Origin: Akkermansia muciniphila
Lineage (GTDB): Bacteria > Verrucomicrobiota > Verrucomicrobiia > Verrucomicrobiales > Akkermansiaceae
Direction: 5' to 3'
DNA length: 64,000 nucleotides
Assembly (NCBI RefSeq): GCF_900184965.1
Contig: NZ_FXYA01000154.1
Location: 87,744 to 151,743, forward strand
Position numbers and translations under genes: made by a program. The notes beneath the pieces are model-generated. The model did no database searches and had not been told where the DNA came from. It saw only the letters and a list, made by a program, of their open reading frames with translations. Each line of letters starts with the position of its first letter. Positions within the stretch are counted from its first letter, which is position 1. Below, piece after piece: positions 35,445 to 43,392 of the stretch.

Positions 35445-36155
35445 TCAGGCGCGTCTGCGGCGCATCATCAGGGCAGCCAGACCAATCAGGCTGAGGGATG
35501 CCGTAGCCGGTTCCGGAACGGCAGCCGCCGCAATGGCGCTAAGGTTGGCTTCCTGGGAAGCGTTAGCCTGCAGCGTGGTATTATCTACGACGAGGTACTT
35601 GACGTAATCCGTGCCATAGGTGAATGAAGTCAGGGGGCCGAAAGTGTTCGTTCTCAAACCCGACTCATTCCCTCCATAGGTAGAGGCAGTCCCTTCGGAA
35701 TCAACCAGGGTCAGATAAGTCCAGGTGCCGGTGCTGGTAATTTGATAAGTAACAGCGATGGACTCATAAGTGTTGTCGGCGAACAGCTGCCCCAGTCCCG
35801 AACTCAGGTTGACCGCAGAACCATTGACGGGACTGATCGCGCGGGTGTAACTCGTACCTTGCCAGGAGCCGTAGAGGCCCGCGTTGGGAGTGGTCCCGAT
35901 GCCCAAGCCTATCTTATTATTGTTGGCCGAGAAAATAGTTCCGGAGACGTCGCCTGCCAGAATGGCGCTTTGGAAAGCCTGAGCGTCCAGAGCCATCGTC
36001 ACGGAGAAATTGCCGTAACCGGAGTTGATTCCTTCCGTCAGGGTGTATGATCCGCCGGCCAGCTGCAATGCATTGGAATCCAGAGTAAGGACGGGCTCCC
36101 CGTAGGCCAGGGTAAACAGAGACGCTGCAACCAGCGTAATAAATGCCGTTTTCAT
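35445..36155 (-). CDS. Secreted PEP-CTERM protein, LamG-like
   Basis: The 236-residue protein has a signal peptide (MKTAFITLVAASLFTLAYG) and a predicted beta-sandwich region with NFSVTMALDAQAF and STGTWTYLTLVDSEG, reminiscent of LamG lectin-like folds. It ends in a PEP-CTERM tail, VPEPATASLSLIGLAALMMRRRRA. It resembles in plan the protein at 32868, although the sequences are not close. Its promoter carries a palindromic operator in the spacer, so it is likely tightly regulated. Ligand and role are unknown; surface glycan binding is a guess. Confidence 0.8.
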   Translation of the reverse strand: MKTAFITLVAASLFTLAYGEPVLTLDSNALQLAGGSYTLTEGINSGYGNFSVTMALDAQAFQSAILAGDVSGTIFSANNNKIGLGIGTTPNAGLYGSWQGTSYTRAISPVNGSAVNLSSGLGQLFADNTYESIAVTYQITSTGTWTYLTLVDSEGTASTYGGNESGLRTNTFGPLTSFTYGTDYVKYLVVDNTTLQANASQEANLSAIAAAAVPEPATASLSLIGLAALMMRRRRA

Positions 36156-36212
36156 GTGCTGTAGTAAACGATAAAAATGGAAAGGAAGCGGTCTTATTTC
36201 TTCCTGACGCTT

Positions 36213-36241
36213 GGTGTAACGGATTAGAAATCCGCAGTCAA
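36213..36241 (-). promoter_or_regulatory. Promoter of the second PEP-CTERM gene with operator in the spacer
   Basis: On the minus strand TTGACT (36241-36236) and TACACC (36218-36213) are 17 bases apart. The imperfect palindrome CGGATTTCTAATCCG occupies 36234-36220, that is 15 of the 17 spacer bases, which is a typical position for a repressor site. Confidence 0.55.
36220..36234. promoter_or_regulatory. Operator-like palindrome, copy 1
   Basis: CGGATT-AGA-AATCCG: six-base arms around three bases. It lies between the -35 and -10 boxes of the PEP-CTERM promoter. Confidence 0.6.
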
Positions 36242-36387
36242 TACTATTTTTTCACAGGAAATGGATTTGGCCAACCCTGCCCGCCGCGCATACAGATATT
36301 TTCATCAAAAACATTTCGTTAAAAATTTTTGTATTCTATTGAATGAGATATATTTATTATTTTTTTCACACCATTGATTCACTAACC

Positions 36388-36402
36388 CGGATTTCTAATC
36401 CG
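36388..36402. promoter_or_regulatory. Operator-like palindrome, copy 2 (inverted)
   Basis: CGGATTTCTAATCCG is the exact reverse complement of copy 1, 168 bases away centre to centre. That distance is close to 16 helical turns. Confidence 0.6.
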
Positions 36403-36529
36403 CGCCTCATTCGGGCTCTTTTCAGGGGATATTGTTGCATGACTTTTTTCCGCCCGTGAAAAAGCCCTCCATGTTCATCTTAATCATATTTTACTTATTT
36501 TCAAATAGGAACACCTTAAAAAAACTGAC

Positions 36530-36545
36530 TTGAACAACTGTTCAA
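36530..36545. promoter_or_regulatory. Palindrome TTGAAC-AACT-GTTCAA upstream of the porin gene
   Basis: Perfect six-base arms around four bases, 80 bases before the porin ATG. A TATGAT at 36588-36593 may be the porin -10 box, which would put this palindrome just upstream of the promoter. Confidence 0.4.
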
Positions 36546-36625
36546 AGATGCGGCTCTCAAGCTATTCGCGTCAGCATCGGGCGGAGTTATGATACTTCCG
36601 GGAAAAGTCTTGTCTGACTGTCCAT

Positions 36626-38107
36626 ATGAGACATGTCATTCTTCCTTCCGCGTGCGCCGTCGCCGTCGCGGCCTCCTGCCACCCCGTCCTCGCCCAACAG
36701 GCGGCTCCCGCCGCGGCTGCCCCTGCCTACCTGAACACGGAACGCGGCCTGCGCGTGAAAACCCTGGAAGGCAGGGAAATAAGCCCCAGCCTGATGAAAG
36801 GAATGCGCCCGGAAGAACAAATCACCAGGAGGACGCCCGGCGTCCCCACCAGGCCCAGCGTGCTGCTCCAGCATGAGGGCAGGCCCTCCGCCCCCGGCAT
36901 GGAATGGTTTGCGGCCAGACCGCTCAAGATGATGCCGTATCTGGACAGTTCCTACGTCTTCGGCAATACCTGCGCGGAACCGGACGCCTGGATACGGGAA
37001 GACGCGATTTCCACCGGAGCGCAGAAGCTCAAAACCGCCCTTTCCAGGTACGGCATCACTTATTCCGCCCAGTTCGGATTCAATTACACGGGGCTGACGG
37101 GCGGCGGCCTGAACGGAAAAACGGATTTCCCCTCCTACAATGGCTCCCTGCTGACCAATATCACCCTCTTCCGCAATCACTCCACGGGCAGCGGCCTGTA
37201 CCTGGCCTCCGAATTCGATTTCGGCAACGGCTTTGACTTCAATGAAGGCAGCCAGGGCCCCCAAACCACGCTGGGTTCCCTCCAGAACCCCACCAGCTCC
37301 TTCCAGGGCCCGCACCCCCACCTGAGCAATCTGAGCCTGGCATGGGTGGGCGCTGGGGGAAAGCTCCTGCTGATGGCGGGGCAGCTGGACACCACCAACT
37401 ACATGGACCACAACGCCTACGCCAATTCCCACAACAATAACCTCACCAACAGCGTTTTCGGCAATAATCCCGTACTCCCCCTGACGGATAATTCCCTGGG
37501 GTTCCATTTCGCGTGGCAGCCCACTACCTCCTTTTACGTGATGGGCGCCACCGCCGCCAATAACATGACCCAGAATCACAATCCTTTCCGGAACCTGAAT
37601 TCCGACAACTGGACGAACGTGCTTGAATTCGGCTACATCGCGGAAGATTTCTGCAACATGGGCCCCGGCGTGTACCGCCTCCAGCCCTTTTTCACCACCA
37701 GCAACGGAGAAAACGGGGGCGGCGTGGCCGTGAACTTCCAGCAGCAGCTGGGCCGCGGCAGCCACCTGGGGTGGTTCTTCCGCGGCGGCTGGGCAAGCGA
37801 TGACGCCGCCACGCTGACCGGCGTGCGCTGCGCGGCCACCACGGGGCTGGTGCTTCTCTCCCCTTTCCGGGGAAAAGGCGCTTCCAATGACGGCTACCTG
37901 GGCTTCGGCCTCCTCTGGCAGCAGGGGGCCAAAAAGAACGGCCCGTACGTGAACAGGAATGAATACGGCATTGAATTGACGTACGTGGCCCAGGTGACGC
38001 CCACCATGACGCTCCAGCCTGATATTCAGCTTGTCAAGAATCCCGTCAATGGCCGCCGGGGGCAAACGGCGGTGGTTTTCCAGATTCAGAACGTCTGGTC
38101 CTGGTAA
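36626..38107 (+). CDS. Outer-membrane carbohydrate porin, OprB-like
   Basis: The 493-residue protein has a signal peptide (residues 1 to about 23, ending VLA-QQ), a variable Ala/Pro-rich start and a long region of predicted beta strands. It ends in Trp (IQNVWSW), as expected for an outer-membrane barrel. Segments such as GLYLASEFDFGNGFDFNEGS, LLLMAGQLDTTNYMDHN, GFHFAWQP and GIELTYVAQVTPTMTLQPDIQLVKNP fit the OprB carbohydrate-selective porin family. It probably admits sugars or small oligosaccharides released by the surface glycosidases. The hydrogenase operon begins 85 bases downstream on the same strand with no terminator visible between, so read-through is possible. Confidence 0.75.
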   Translation: MRHVILPSACAVAVAASCHPVLAQQAAPAAAAPAYLNTERGLRVKTLEGREISPSLMKGMRPEEQITRRTPGVPTRPSVLLQHEGRPSAPGMEWFAARPLKMMPYLDSSYVFGNTCAEPDAWIREDAISTGAQKLKTALSRYGITYSAQFGFNYTGLTGGGLNGKTDFPSYNGSLLTNITLFRNHSTGSGLYLASEFDFGNGFDFNEGSQGPQTTLGSLQNPTSSFQGPHPHLSNLSLAWVGAGGKLLLMAGQLDTTNYMDHNAYANSHNNNLTNSVFGNNPVLPLTDNSLGFHFAWQPTTSFYVMGATAANNMTQNHNPFRNLNSDNWTNVLEFGYIAEDFCNMGPGVYRLQPFFTTSNGENGGGVAVNFQQQLGRGSHLGWFFRGGWASDDAATLTGVRCAATTGLVLLSPFRGKGASNDGYLGFGLLWQQGAKKNGPYVNRNEYGIELTYVAQVTPTMTLQPDIQLVKNPVNGRRGQTAVVFQIQNVWSW

Positions 38108-38192
38108 ACGCCCTCCCGGAAAATTGGAAAATATTGATCGCATTTCCCGGAAATCCTGTCTAAATGGAAATGTTCTTATTTGGACCACGCAC

Positions 38193-39413
38193 ATGAAGCG
38201 CACTCAGCAACCTTCCATGCAGGAGGCGGAGCAGGCCTCCCTGAATCATGAGATTTTAACTACATGGCGTCCCGGGGAGACTCTGGGGGAACACATGGAG
38301 CGCCGCGGCGTCAGCCGGCGCGAATTCAACAAATGGTGCCTGAAAATGATCTCCCTGATGGGCGTCGCCACGGTGACGGGCGGCGTTTCCAACGCCCAGG
38401 AGATTGCGGATAAAATGGCCGCATTGAAACGGCCCGTAGTCGTCTGGCTCCAGCTTCAGGAATGCACCGGATGCCTGGAAAGCACCATCCGCAGCTATAA
38501 CGAGGAAATCGGGGACATGGTGCTTTCCGCCGTCTCCATGCCTTACGTGGAACTGCTGATGGCCCCTTCGGGGGAGGCCGCCAACCAGGCTCTGGAAGAC
38601 GCGGTCAGGGAGCCCCACATCCTCGTCATCAACGGGTCCGTCCCGGTCCATGACGGCGGGGTGTACTGCACTATAGCCGGGGATACCGTGGAAAACATGC
38701 TGCGCCATTGCGCGGAAAACGCCTCCTATATCCTGGCCGTGGGCTCGTGCGCGTACTTCGGCTCCATCCAGGCCGCGCGCCCCAACCCTACCGGGGCCGT
38801 GGGCATCCGGGACATCCTGACGGACCGCACGGTCATCAACGTGCCCGGCTGCCCGCCCATCGGGGACGTGATTACGGCCGTCATCATGTACATCCTTACG
38901 TTTGACCGCGCCCCGGAATGCGACCAGGAGTCTCGCCCGCTGATGGCGTACGGCACCCGCATCCACAATAATTGCCCGCGCCGCGCCCATTTCGACGCCG
39001 GACAGTTCGTCAACGTGTTTGACGACGAGAACGCGCGGGAATGCTTCTGCCTGTACAAGGTGGGCTGCAAGGGCCCGGACACGTTCTCCCCCTGCCCCAT
39101 CGTCAAATGGAACGGCGGCGTCAGCTTCCCCATCCAATCCGGCCACCCGTGCATCGGCTGTACGGAGCTGCACTTCTTTGACCGCATGACTCCGTTCTAC
39201 AAGACGCTGCCGAACGTGAACGGCTTCGGCGTGGAAGCCTCCGCCAACGTCATCGGGGCTGTGGGCGTAGCCGGCGCCGGCGCGGCCATCGCCGCCCATG
39301 CCGTAGGCTCCGTCATCCATTACAAGAAGCAGCACATGAAGGAGGAAGCGAACGTCTCCCTGCCCGCCTTCGGGGACGCTCCCGGCTCGCCCGACAAGGA
39401 AACTGAAGAATAG
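38193..39413 (+). CDS. hyaA: [NiFe]-hydrogenase small subunit (group 1, Tat-exported)
   Basis: This is the electron-transfer subunit of a membrane-bound uptake hydrogenase, carrying iron-sulfur clusters. A twin-arginine signal, SRREFNKWCLKM, lies at residues 41-52, followed by the hydrophobic segment. The proximal-cluster cysteines begin with ECTGC (Cys91, Cys94) and continue in GSCAYFG and GCPPIGD. Further cluster ligands are in HNNCPRRAHFDAGQFV, CLYKVGCKGP and HPCIGCTELHFFD. A C-terminal hydrophobic helix anchors it to the membrane. The ATG at 38193 is the start, and the preceding open frame overlaps the porin gene. It is the first gene of a five-gene operon. Confidence 0.93.
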   Translation: MKRTQQPSMQEAEQASLNHEILTTWRPGETLGEHMERRGVSRREFNKWCLKMISLMGVATVTGGVSNAQEIADKMAALKRPVVVWLQLQECTGCLESTIRSYNEEIGDMVLSAVSMPYVELLMAPSGEAANQALEDAVREPHILVINGSVPVHDGGVYCTIAGDTVENMLRHCAENASYILAVGSCAYFGSIQAARPNPTGAVGIRDILTDRTVINVPGCPPIGDVITAVIMYILTFDRAPECDQESRPLMAYGTRIHNNCPRRAHFDAGQFVNVFDDENARECFCLYKVGCKGPDTFSPCPIVKWNGGVSFPIQSGHPCIGCTELHFFDRMTPFYKTLPNVNGFGVEASANVIGAVGVAGAGAAIAAHAVGSVIHYKKQHMKEEANVSLPAFGDAPGSPDKETEE

Positions 39414-39440
39414 CCAGAAGCCCCTTACCACCAGATTACC

Positions 39441-41198
39441 ATGAGCAATTACACATCAGCGGACGTTCCGGAATCCAGCCGGGTGGTCATTGACCCGGTG
39501 ACGCGCATTGAAGGCCACCTGCGGGTGGAAATGGAGGCCGGGGACGGCGTCATCAAAAACGCCTGGACGTCCACCACGCAGTACCGCGGCATTGAGGTGA
39601 TCGCCTGCAAGCGGGATCCCCGTGACGTATGGGCTTTCGTGGAACGCATCTGCGGCGTCTGCACGGGCACGCACGCCATCGCGGCCCTGGCCGCGGTGGA
39701 AGACGCGCTCCAGTACCCGGTGCCCGTCCAGGCCCGCCTCATGCGCGACCTGGTCAGCGGGGCCCTGGGCATCCAGGACCACGTCATCCATTTTTACCAG
39801 CTCCAGGCCATGGACTGGGTGGACGTGATGTCCGCCCTGAAGGCGGACCCCGCGGAAACCGCCGCCATCGCCAAATCCCTTTCCGACTGGCCCCTGTCCT
39901 CCGCCGCGTATTTCGCCGGAGTGCAGAAAAAGCTGAAGGACTCCATCGCCTACGGGCAGTATTCCATCTTCACGAACGGCTACTGGGGCCATCCGGCCTA
40001 CAAGCTGCCGCCGGAAGTGAATCTGCTGGGCGTGGCGCATTACCTCCAGGCCCTGGTCTGGCAGCGGGACATGATCAAGATCCACACCATTCTGGGCGGC
40101 AAGAACCCGCACCCGAACTTCCTGGTCGGCGGCATGGCCTGCGCCATCAACATGAACAATGACCAGGCCATCAACCAGTTTTCCCTGAGCTACCTGAAGC
40201 AGCTGGTGCAAACCTGCCACGATTTCATCCACAAAGTATATTATCCGGACATTGTCGCCATCGCCGGATTTTATAAGGATTACTCCCACATCGGCGCGTC
40301 CAACCCCAACTTTTTCTGCACCGGGGCTCCGTCTGAAATCAACGCGGGCGCTCCCGCCGGCAAAGGCATGATCAAGCCCGGCGTGCTGCTGAACGGGGAC
40401 TACAGGAACGTGCTCCCCTTTGACCAGGACAAGATCAGGGAATTCGTCACCAGCTCCTGGTACAAATACTCGGAAAGCAGGGACGCGGGCCTGGCACCGT
40501 ATGACGGGGAGACGAATGCGGACTACAACGGCCCCAGGCCGCCCTACAAATGGCTTTCCGACCGCCCGCAGTACACCTGGGTGAAAGCCCCGCGCTATGA
40601 CGGCCACGCGATGGCCGTGGGCCCGAACGCCCGCATGATGATTGGCTACGCCCAGGGGGTTCCCGCCATCGTGGAACGGGTGGACGCCGCCTGCGACAAG
40701 CTGGGCCTGCCGCGCGACAACGCTTTCATGAACTCCACGCTGGGCCGCGTGTACGGCCGTGCGCTGGACGCCCTGATCAACGTGGACATGATGGTGGACC
40801 AGCTCCAGGAAATGACGGACCGCATCAGGAACGGGGAAACCGCCACCTTCAACCCGGAAAAATGGGAGCCGGAAACCTGGCCCTCCTCCTGCAAGGGCGT
40901 GGGCTGGGTGGAAGCGCCCCGCGGCAGCCTGAGCCACTGGGTGCGGATTGAAAACGGCCAGACGGCGAATTACCAGGCCGTGGTCCCCAGCACCTGGAAC
41001 AGCTCCGGCCGGGACGCGGAAGGGCAGATGGGGCCATACGAATATTCCCTGGCCCATACCGGGAAACACCCGCTGGTGGACCCCTCCCGCCCGGTGGAAC
41101 CCCTGCGCACCATTCACAGCTATGACCCGTGCCAATCCTGCGCCGTCCATTTGTTTGACGAAGAAGGGGAAGCCATTCTGACCAGACAGGACCCGTGA
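39441..41198 (+). CDS. hyaB: [NiFe]-hydrogenase large subunit
   Basis: This subunit holds the Ni-Fe active site. The N-terminal ligand motif is RICGVCTGTH (Cys71, Cys74) and the C-terminal one is DPCQSCAVH (Cys564, Cys567, His570). The 15 residues after His570 form the tail that a dedicated protease removes during maturation, and a HyaD-type protease is encoded two genes on. The 585-residue length matches group 1 enzymes. It starts 27 bases after the small subunit, and its stop overlaps the GTG of the next gene. Confidence 0.95.
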   Translation: MSNYTSADVPESSRVVIDPVTRIEGHLRVEMEAGDGVIKNAWTSTTQYRGIEVIACKRDPRDVWAFVERICGVCTGTHAIAALAAVEDALQYPVPVQARLMRDLVSGALGIQDHVIHFYQLQAMDWVDVMSALKADPAETAAIAKSLSDWPLSSAAYFAGVQKKLKDSIAYGQYSIFTNGYWGHPAYKLPPEVNLLGVAHYLQALVWQRDMIKIHTILGGKNPHPNFLVGGMACAINMNNDQAINQFSLSYLKQLVQTCHDFIHKVYYPDIVAIAGFYKDYSHIGASNPNFFCTGAPSEINAGAPAGKGMIKPGVLLNGDYRNVLPFDQDKIREFVTSSWYKYSESRDAGLAPYDGETNADYNGPRPPYKWLSDRPQYTWVKAPRYDGHAMAVGPNARMMIGYAQGVPAIVERVDAACDKLGLPRDNAFMNSTLGRVYGRALDALINVDMMVDQLQEMTDRIRNGETATFNPEKWEPETWPSSCKGVGWVEAPRGSLSHWVRIENGQTANYQAVVPSTWNSSGRDAEGQMGPYEYSLAHTGKHPLVDPSRPVEPLRTIHSYDPCQSCAVHLFDEEGEAILTRQDP

Positions 41199-42367
41199 AA
41201 ACGACTCTTATCGATAACGACCTCACCCTGGCGGTGGAGGATGCCATTCCGGCCAGTCCGGTGTACGCTCCGGAGGAAATCCTGGCCCTGGCCGTGTGCG
41301 CCTCCCCCAACGGCAGCAGGGACGCGGGAGACCTGGCCCTGCTCCACGCCGCGCGGGAACGCGGCATAACCCTCCCTTACGCCCAGCGGGAAAACTCCTG
41401 GGAGGCGCCCTCCCGGGAGAGGCCGTACAGCACGGCTGTTCTGAAAGCCGCGGATAAGGCGGACGCCGCCCCTTTCATGGTAGCCCGCGGCAATCTGAAA
41501 GCGCTGGAAAATCTGTGCGAAGTCAGCTCCCTGGAAAAGGAGCGCATGAACAAGGCTTTCAAGGAACACTCCCCCTCCGGCTTTGAACCCGTGGCCGTGG
41601 CCGTCCACCGGTCCGGCGCGCCGTGGCGCCTGCTGGGCGTCGTGCCCATGCACGCCATGAGGGACGTGCGCCGCCTCTCCATGGCCAGGGCCAACTTCCG
41701 CTACTTCCACGTCTGGGACTGGCCCCTGCGCGTGCTGCACTGGACGTGGGTGCTCTGCATCATCGGCCTGTCCGCCACCGGCATCTGCATCGCGGAAGGG
41801 TGGTTCCTGAAAATGGGGGATCTGCACGGGGCTTTCCAATTCGGGACGCTCCGTTTCGTACATTATGCGCTGGGGTGGGTCCTGGTGGTGGTGATGATGC
41901 TGCGTTTTTCCTGCTTCTTCATGGCCTCCAACAAATACCAGAGCTTCCGGGCCCTGTTCCCCGTCTCCAGACAGGAGTGGAAGGATCTGTACGCCACGGC
42001 GGTGGACTACCTGTTCGCCCGCAGTTATGACGGCCCCCGCTACATCGGCCACAATCCCCTGCAGCAGTGGACATACACGGGCGTGTACGTCCTGTTCACC
42101 ACCATGGTGGTGACCGGGCTGGCCCTGTACGCCCTGTATGAGCCGCGCCACTGGTTCTACCGCTGGTTCATGCCGCTGAACGACCTGATAGGCATTCCGT
42201 ACGTGCGCCTGGTGCATCTGGTGGGCATGTGGTGCTTCATCATCTTCGCCATGATCCACGTGTACCTTTCCATCCTTTCCGGGAACGTGGACCGGGACGG
42301 CACCATCTCCTCCATGTTCAGCGGCGGACGATGGCTGCGCAAGGGCGTCAAATTCCGGGATGAATAA
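41195..42367 (+). CDS. hyaC: Hydrogenase cytochrome b subunit with an N-terminal P-type-ATPase-like domain
   Basis: The C-terminal part (about residues 165-390) is a four-helix cytochrome b of the HyaC/HupC family that passes electrons from hydrogenase to quinone. Candidate heme ligands are His182, His223, His341 and His355. It also carries about 160 extra N-terminal residues. These resemble the nucleotide-binding domain of P-type ATPases: ALAVCASPNGSRDAGDLALLHAA (31-53) recalls ALASREENQDPIDLAIL, and FMVARGNLKALENLCEV...GFEPVAVAVHRSGAPWRLLGVVPMHAMRDVRR recalls the KGAPE...GYRTLAVA...WxxLGLLPLFDPPR segment. The KGAP lysine is Arg98. The start is a GTG overlapping the hyaB stop (GTGA). The role of the extension is unknown. 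Confidence 0.85.
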   Translation: MKTTLIDNDLTLAVEDAIPASPVYAPEEILALAVCASPNGSRDAGDLALLHAARERGITLPYAQRENSWEAPSRERPYSTAVLKAADKADAAPFMVARGNLKALENLCEVSSLEKERMNKAFKEHSPSGFEPVAVAVHRSGAPWRLLGVVPMHAMRDVRRLSMARANFRYFHVWDWPLRVLHWTWVLCIIGLSATGICIAEGWFLKMGDLHGAFQFGTLRFVHYALGWVLVVVMMLRFSCFFMASNKYQSFRALFPVSRQEWKDLYATAVDYLFARSYDGPRYIGHNPLQQWTYTGVYVLFTTMVVTGLALYALYEPRHWFYRWFMPLNDLIGIPYVRLVHLVGMWCFIIFAMIHVYLSILSGNVDRDGTISSMFSGGRWLRKGVKFRDE

Positions 42368-42388
42368 CTCTCCGCTCTCCCCTCTGCC

Positions 42389-42934
42389 ATGAAACCGGAG
42401 CCATACACGGAAGAACTGCGGGGCTGCCCCGTGAAGGGGAATGCCTATCCCGTGCTCGTGCTGGGCATCGGGAACCCGCTCATGGGGGACGACGGCGCGG
42501 GCGTGGAGCTGGCCCACCGCCTCCAGGAACGGGATTACGGCCCGCTGGTCCACGTGGAAGAAGGGGGGACGCTGGGCATGACCCTGCTGCCCCTGCTGGA
42601 AGATGCGGACACGCTCATCCTGCTGGACGCCGTCAGGACGGGGGCCCGGCCGGGAACCGTCGTCACGCGCAGCCGGGAAGAACTGCCGCGCCACTTTTCC
42701 CGCGTGATATCGCCCCACCAGATAGGCATGAAGGAAGTGCTGGGGGCGGCCCAGCTGTGCGGCACCCTTCCGCGCGCCATCACGCTGGTGGGGGTGGAGG
42801 CCCTGCATACGGATTTCTGCCGCCCCATGTCCGCGGAGGTGCTGGAAGCGTTGCCGAAGGCGCTGCACACGGCGGAGGCCCTCATCGCCCGCGCCCTGGC
42901 GGAACATCAGGCCCGGAAAAACGCCCATGCATGA
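42389..42934 (+). CDS. hyaD: Hydrogenase maturation protease
   Basis: This endopeptidase cleaves the C-terminal tail of the large subunit after nickel insertion. The motif VLGIGNPLMGDDGAGVELA near the N-terminus provides the first nickel-sensing acidic residue. LDAV supplies the second and SPHQIGMKEVL the histidine, as in HybD. The first acidic ligand position is Asp instead of the Glu of HybD, common in other family members. The length is 181 residues. Its last eight bases overlap hypA, showing translational coupling. Confidence 0.9.
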   Translation: MKPEPYTEELRGCPVKGNAYPVLVLGIGNPLMGDDGAGVELAHRLQERDYGPLVHVEEGGTLGMTLLPLLEDADTLILLDAVRTGARPGTVVTRSREELPRHFSRVISPHQIGMKEVLGAAQLCGTLPRAITLVGVEALHTDFCRPMSAEVLEALPKALHTAEALIARALAEHQARKNAHA

Positions 42935-43268
42935 AGTAGGCATCATGGAAGGCGCGCTGGACATGGCCCGGCGGCTCATGGAAAAACGCGGAGGCAGCAG
43001 GCTGAGGCGCGTGCACATGACCCTCGGCAGCCTGAGCGGCGTGGTGCCGGAAGCGCTTCAATCCGCCTTCCTGGCCCTGAAAGACTCGTATGCGGCGCAG
43101 GAGGCGGTCCTGGACGTCACCTGGGTGGAGGCCGTGTGCCGCTGTGACGCATGCCGGGCGGATTTTTCCTTCACGGAACACGGCTACATCTGCCCCGGCT
43201 GCGGAGAACCGGCCCTGGCCATCCTGCGCGGGCGGGAACTGGAGCTGACCCGCGTGGAATGGGAATGA
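42927..43268 (+). CDS. hypA: Hydrogenase nickel incorporation protein HypA
   Basis: HypA delivers nickel to the large subunit. The N-terminal MHE motif that binds nickel is present at residues 1-3. A zinc site is formed by CDAC and CPGC. The 113-residue size is typical. It overlaps hyaD by eight bases. The partner genes hypB, hypC, hypD, hypE and hypF are not in the window and must lie elsewhere if the enzyme is active. Confidence 0.93.
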   Translation: MHEVGIMEGALDMARRLMEKRGGSRLRRVHMTLGSLSGVVPEALQSAFLALKDSYAAQEAVLDVTWVEAVCRCDACRADFSFTEHGYICPGCGEPALAILRGRELELTRVEWE

Positions 43269-43392
43269 ACAGCGCTTCTTCCGGAAAAAATAAAGGAATT
43301 TTGCCCGAACATTTTCCCCGGACGGAGGGTCTAACCCCGTTGGGGCGCCTCCACCGCGCCGCAAACGTCAAACCAGCTATGCAACCGGAGCC

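Larger units (their letters stand above)
36156..36625. other. AT-rich divergent regulatory region
   Basis: About 470 bases separate the minus-strand PEP-CTERM gene from the plus-strand porin gene. The middle (about 36240-36380) is far richer in A/T than its surroundings. It contains two inverted copies of CGGATTAGAAATCCG, a TTGAAC-AACT-GTTCAA palindrome, and a promoter for the PEP-CTERM gene. No coding frame is seen. Confidence 0.7.
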
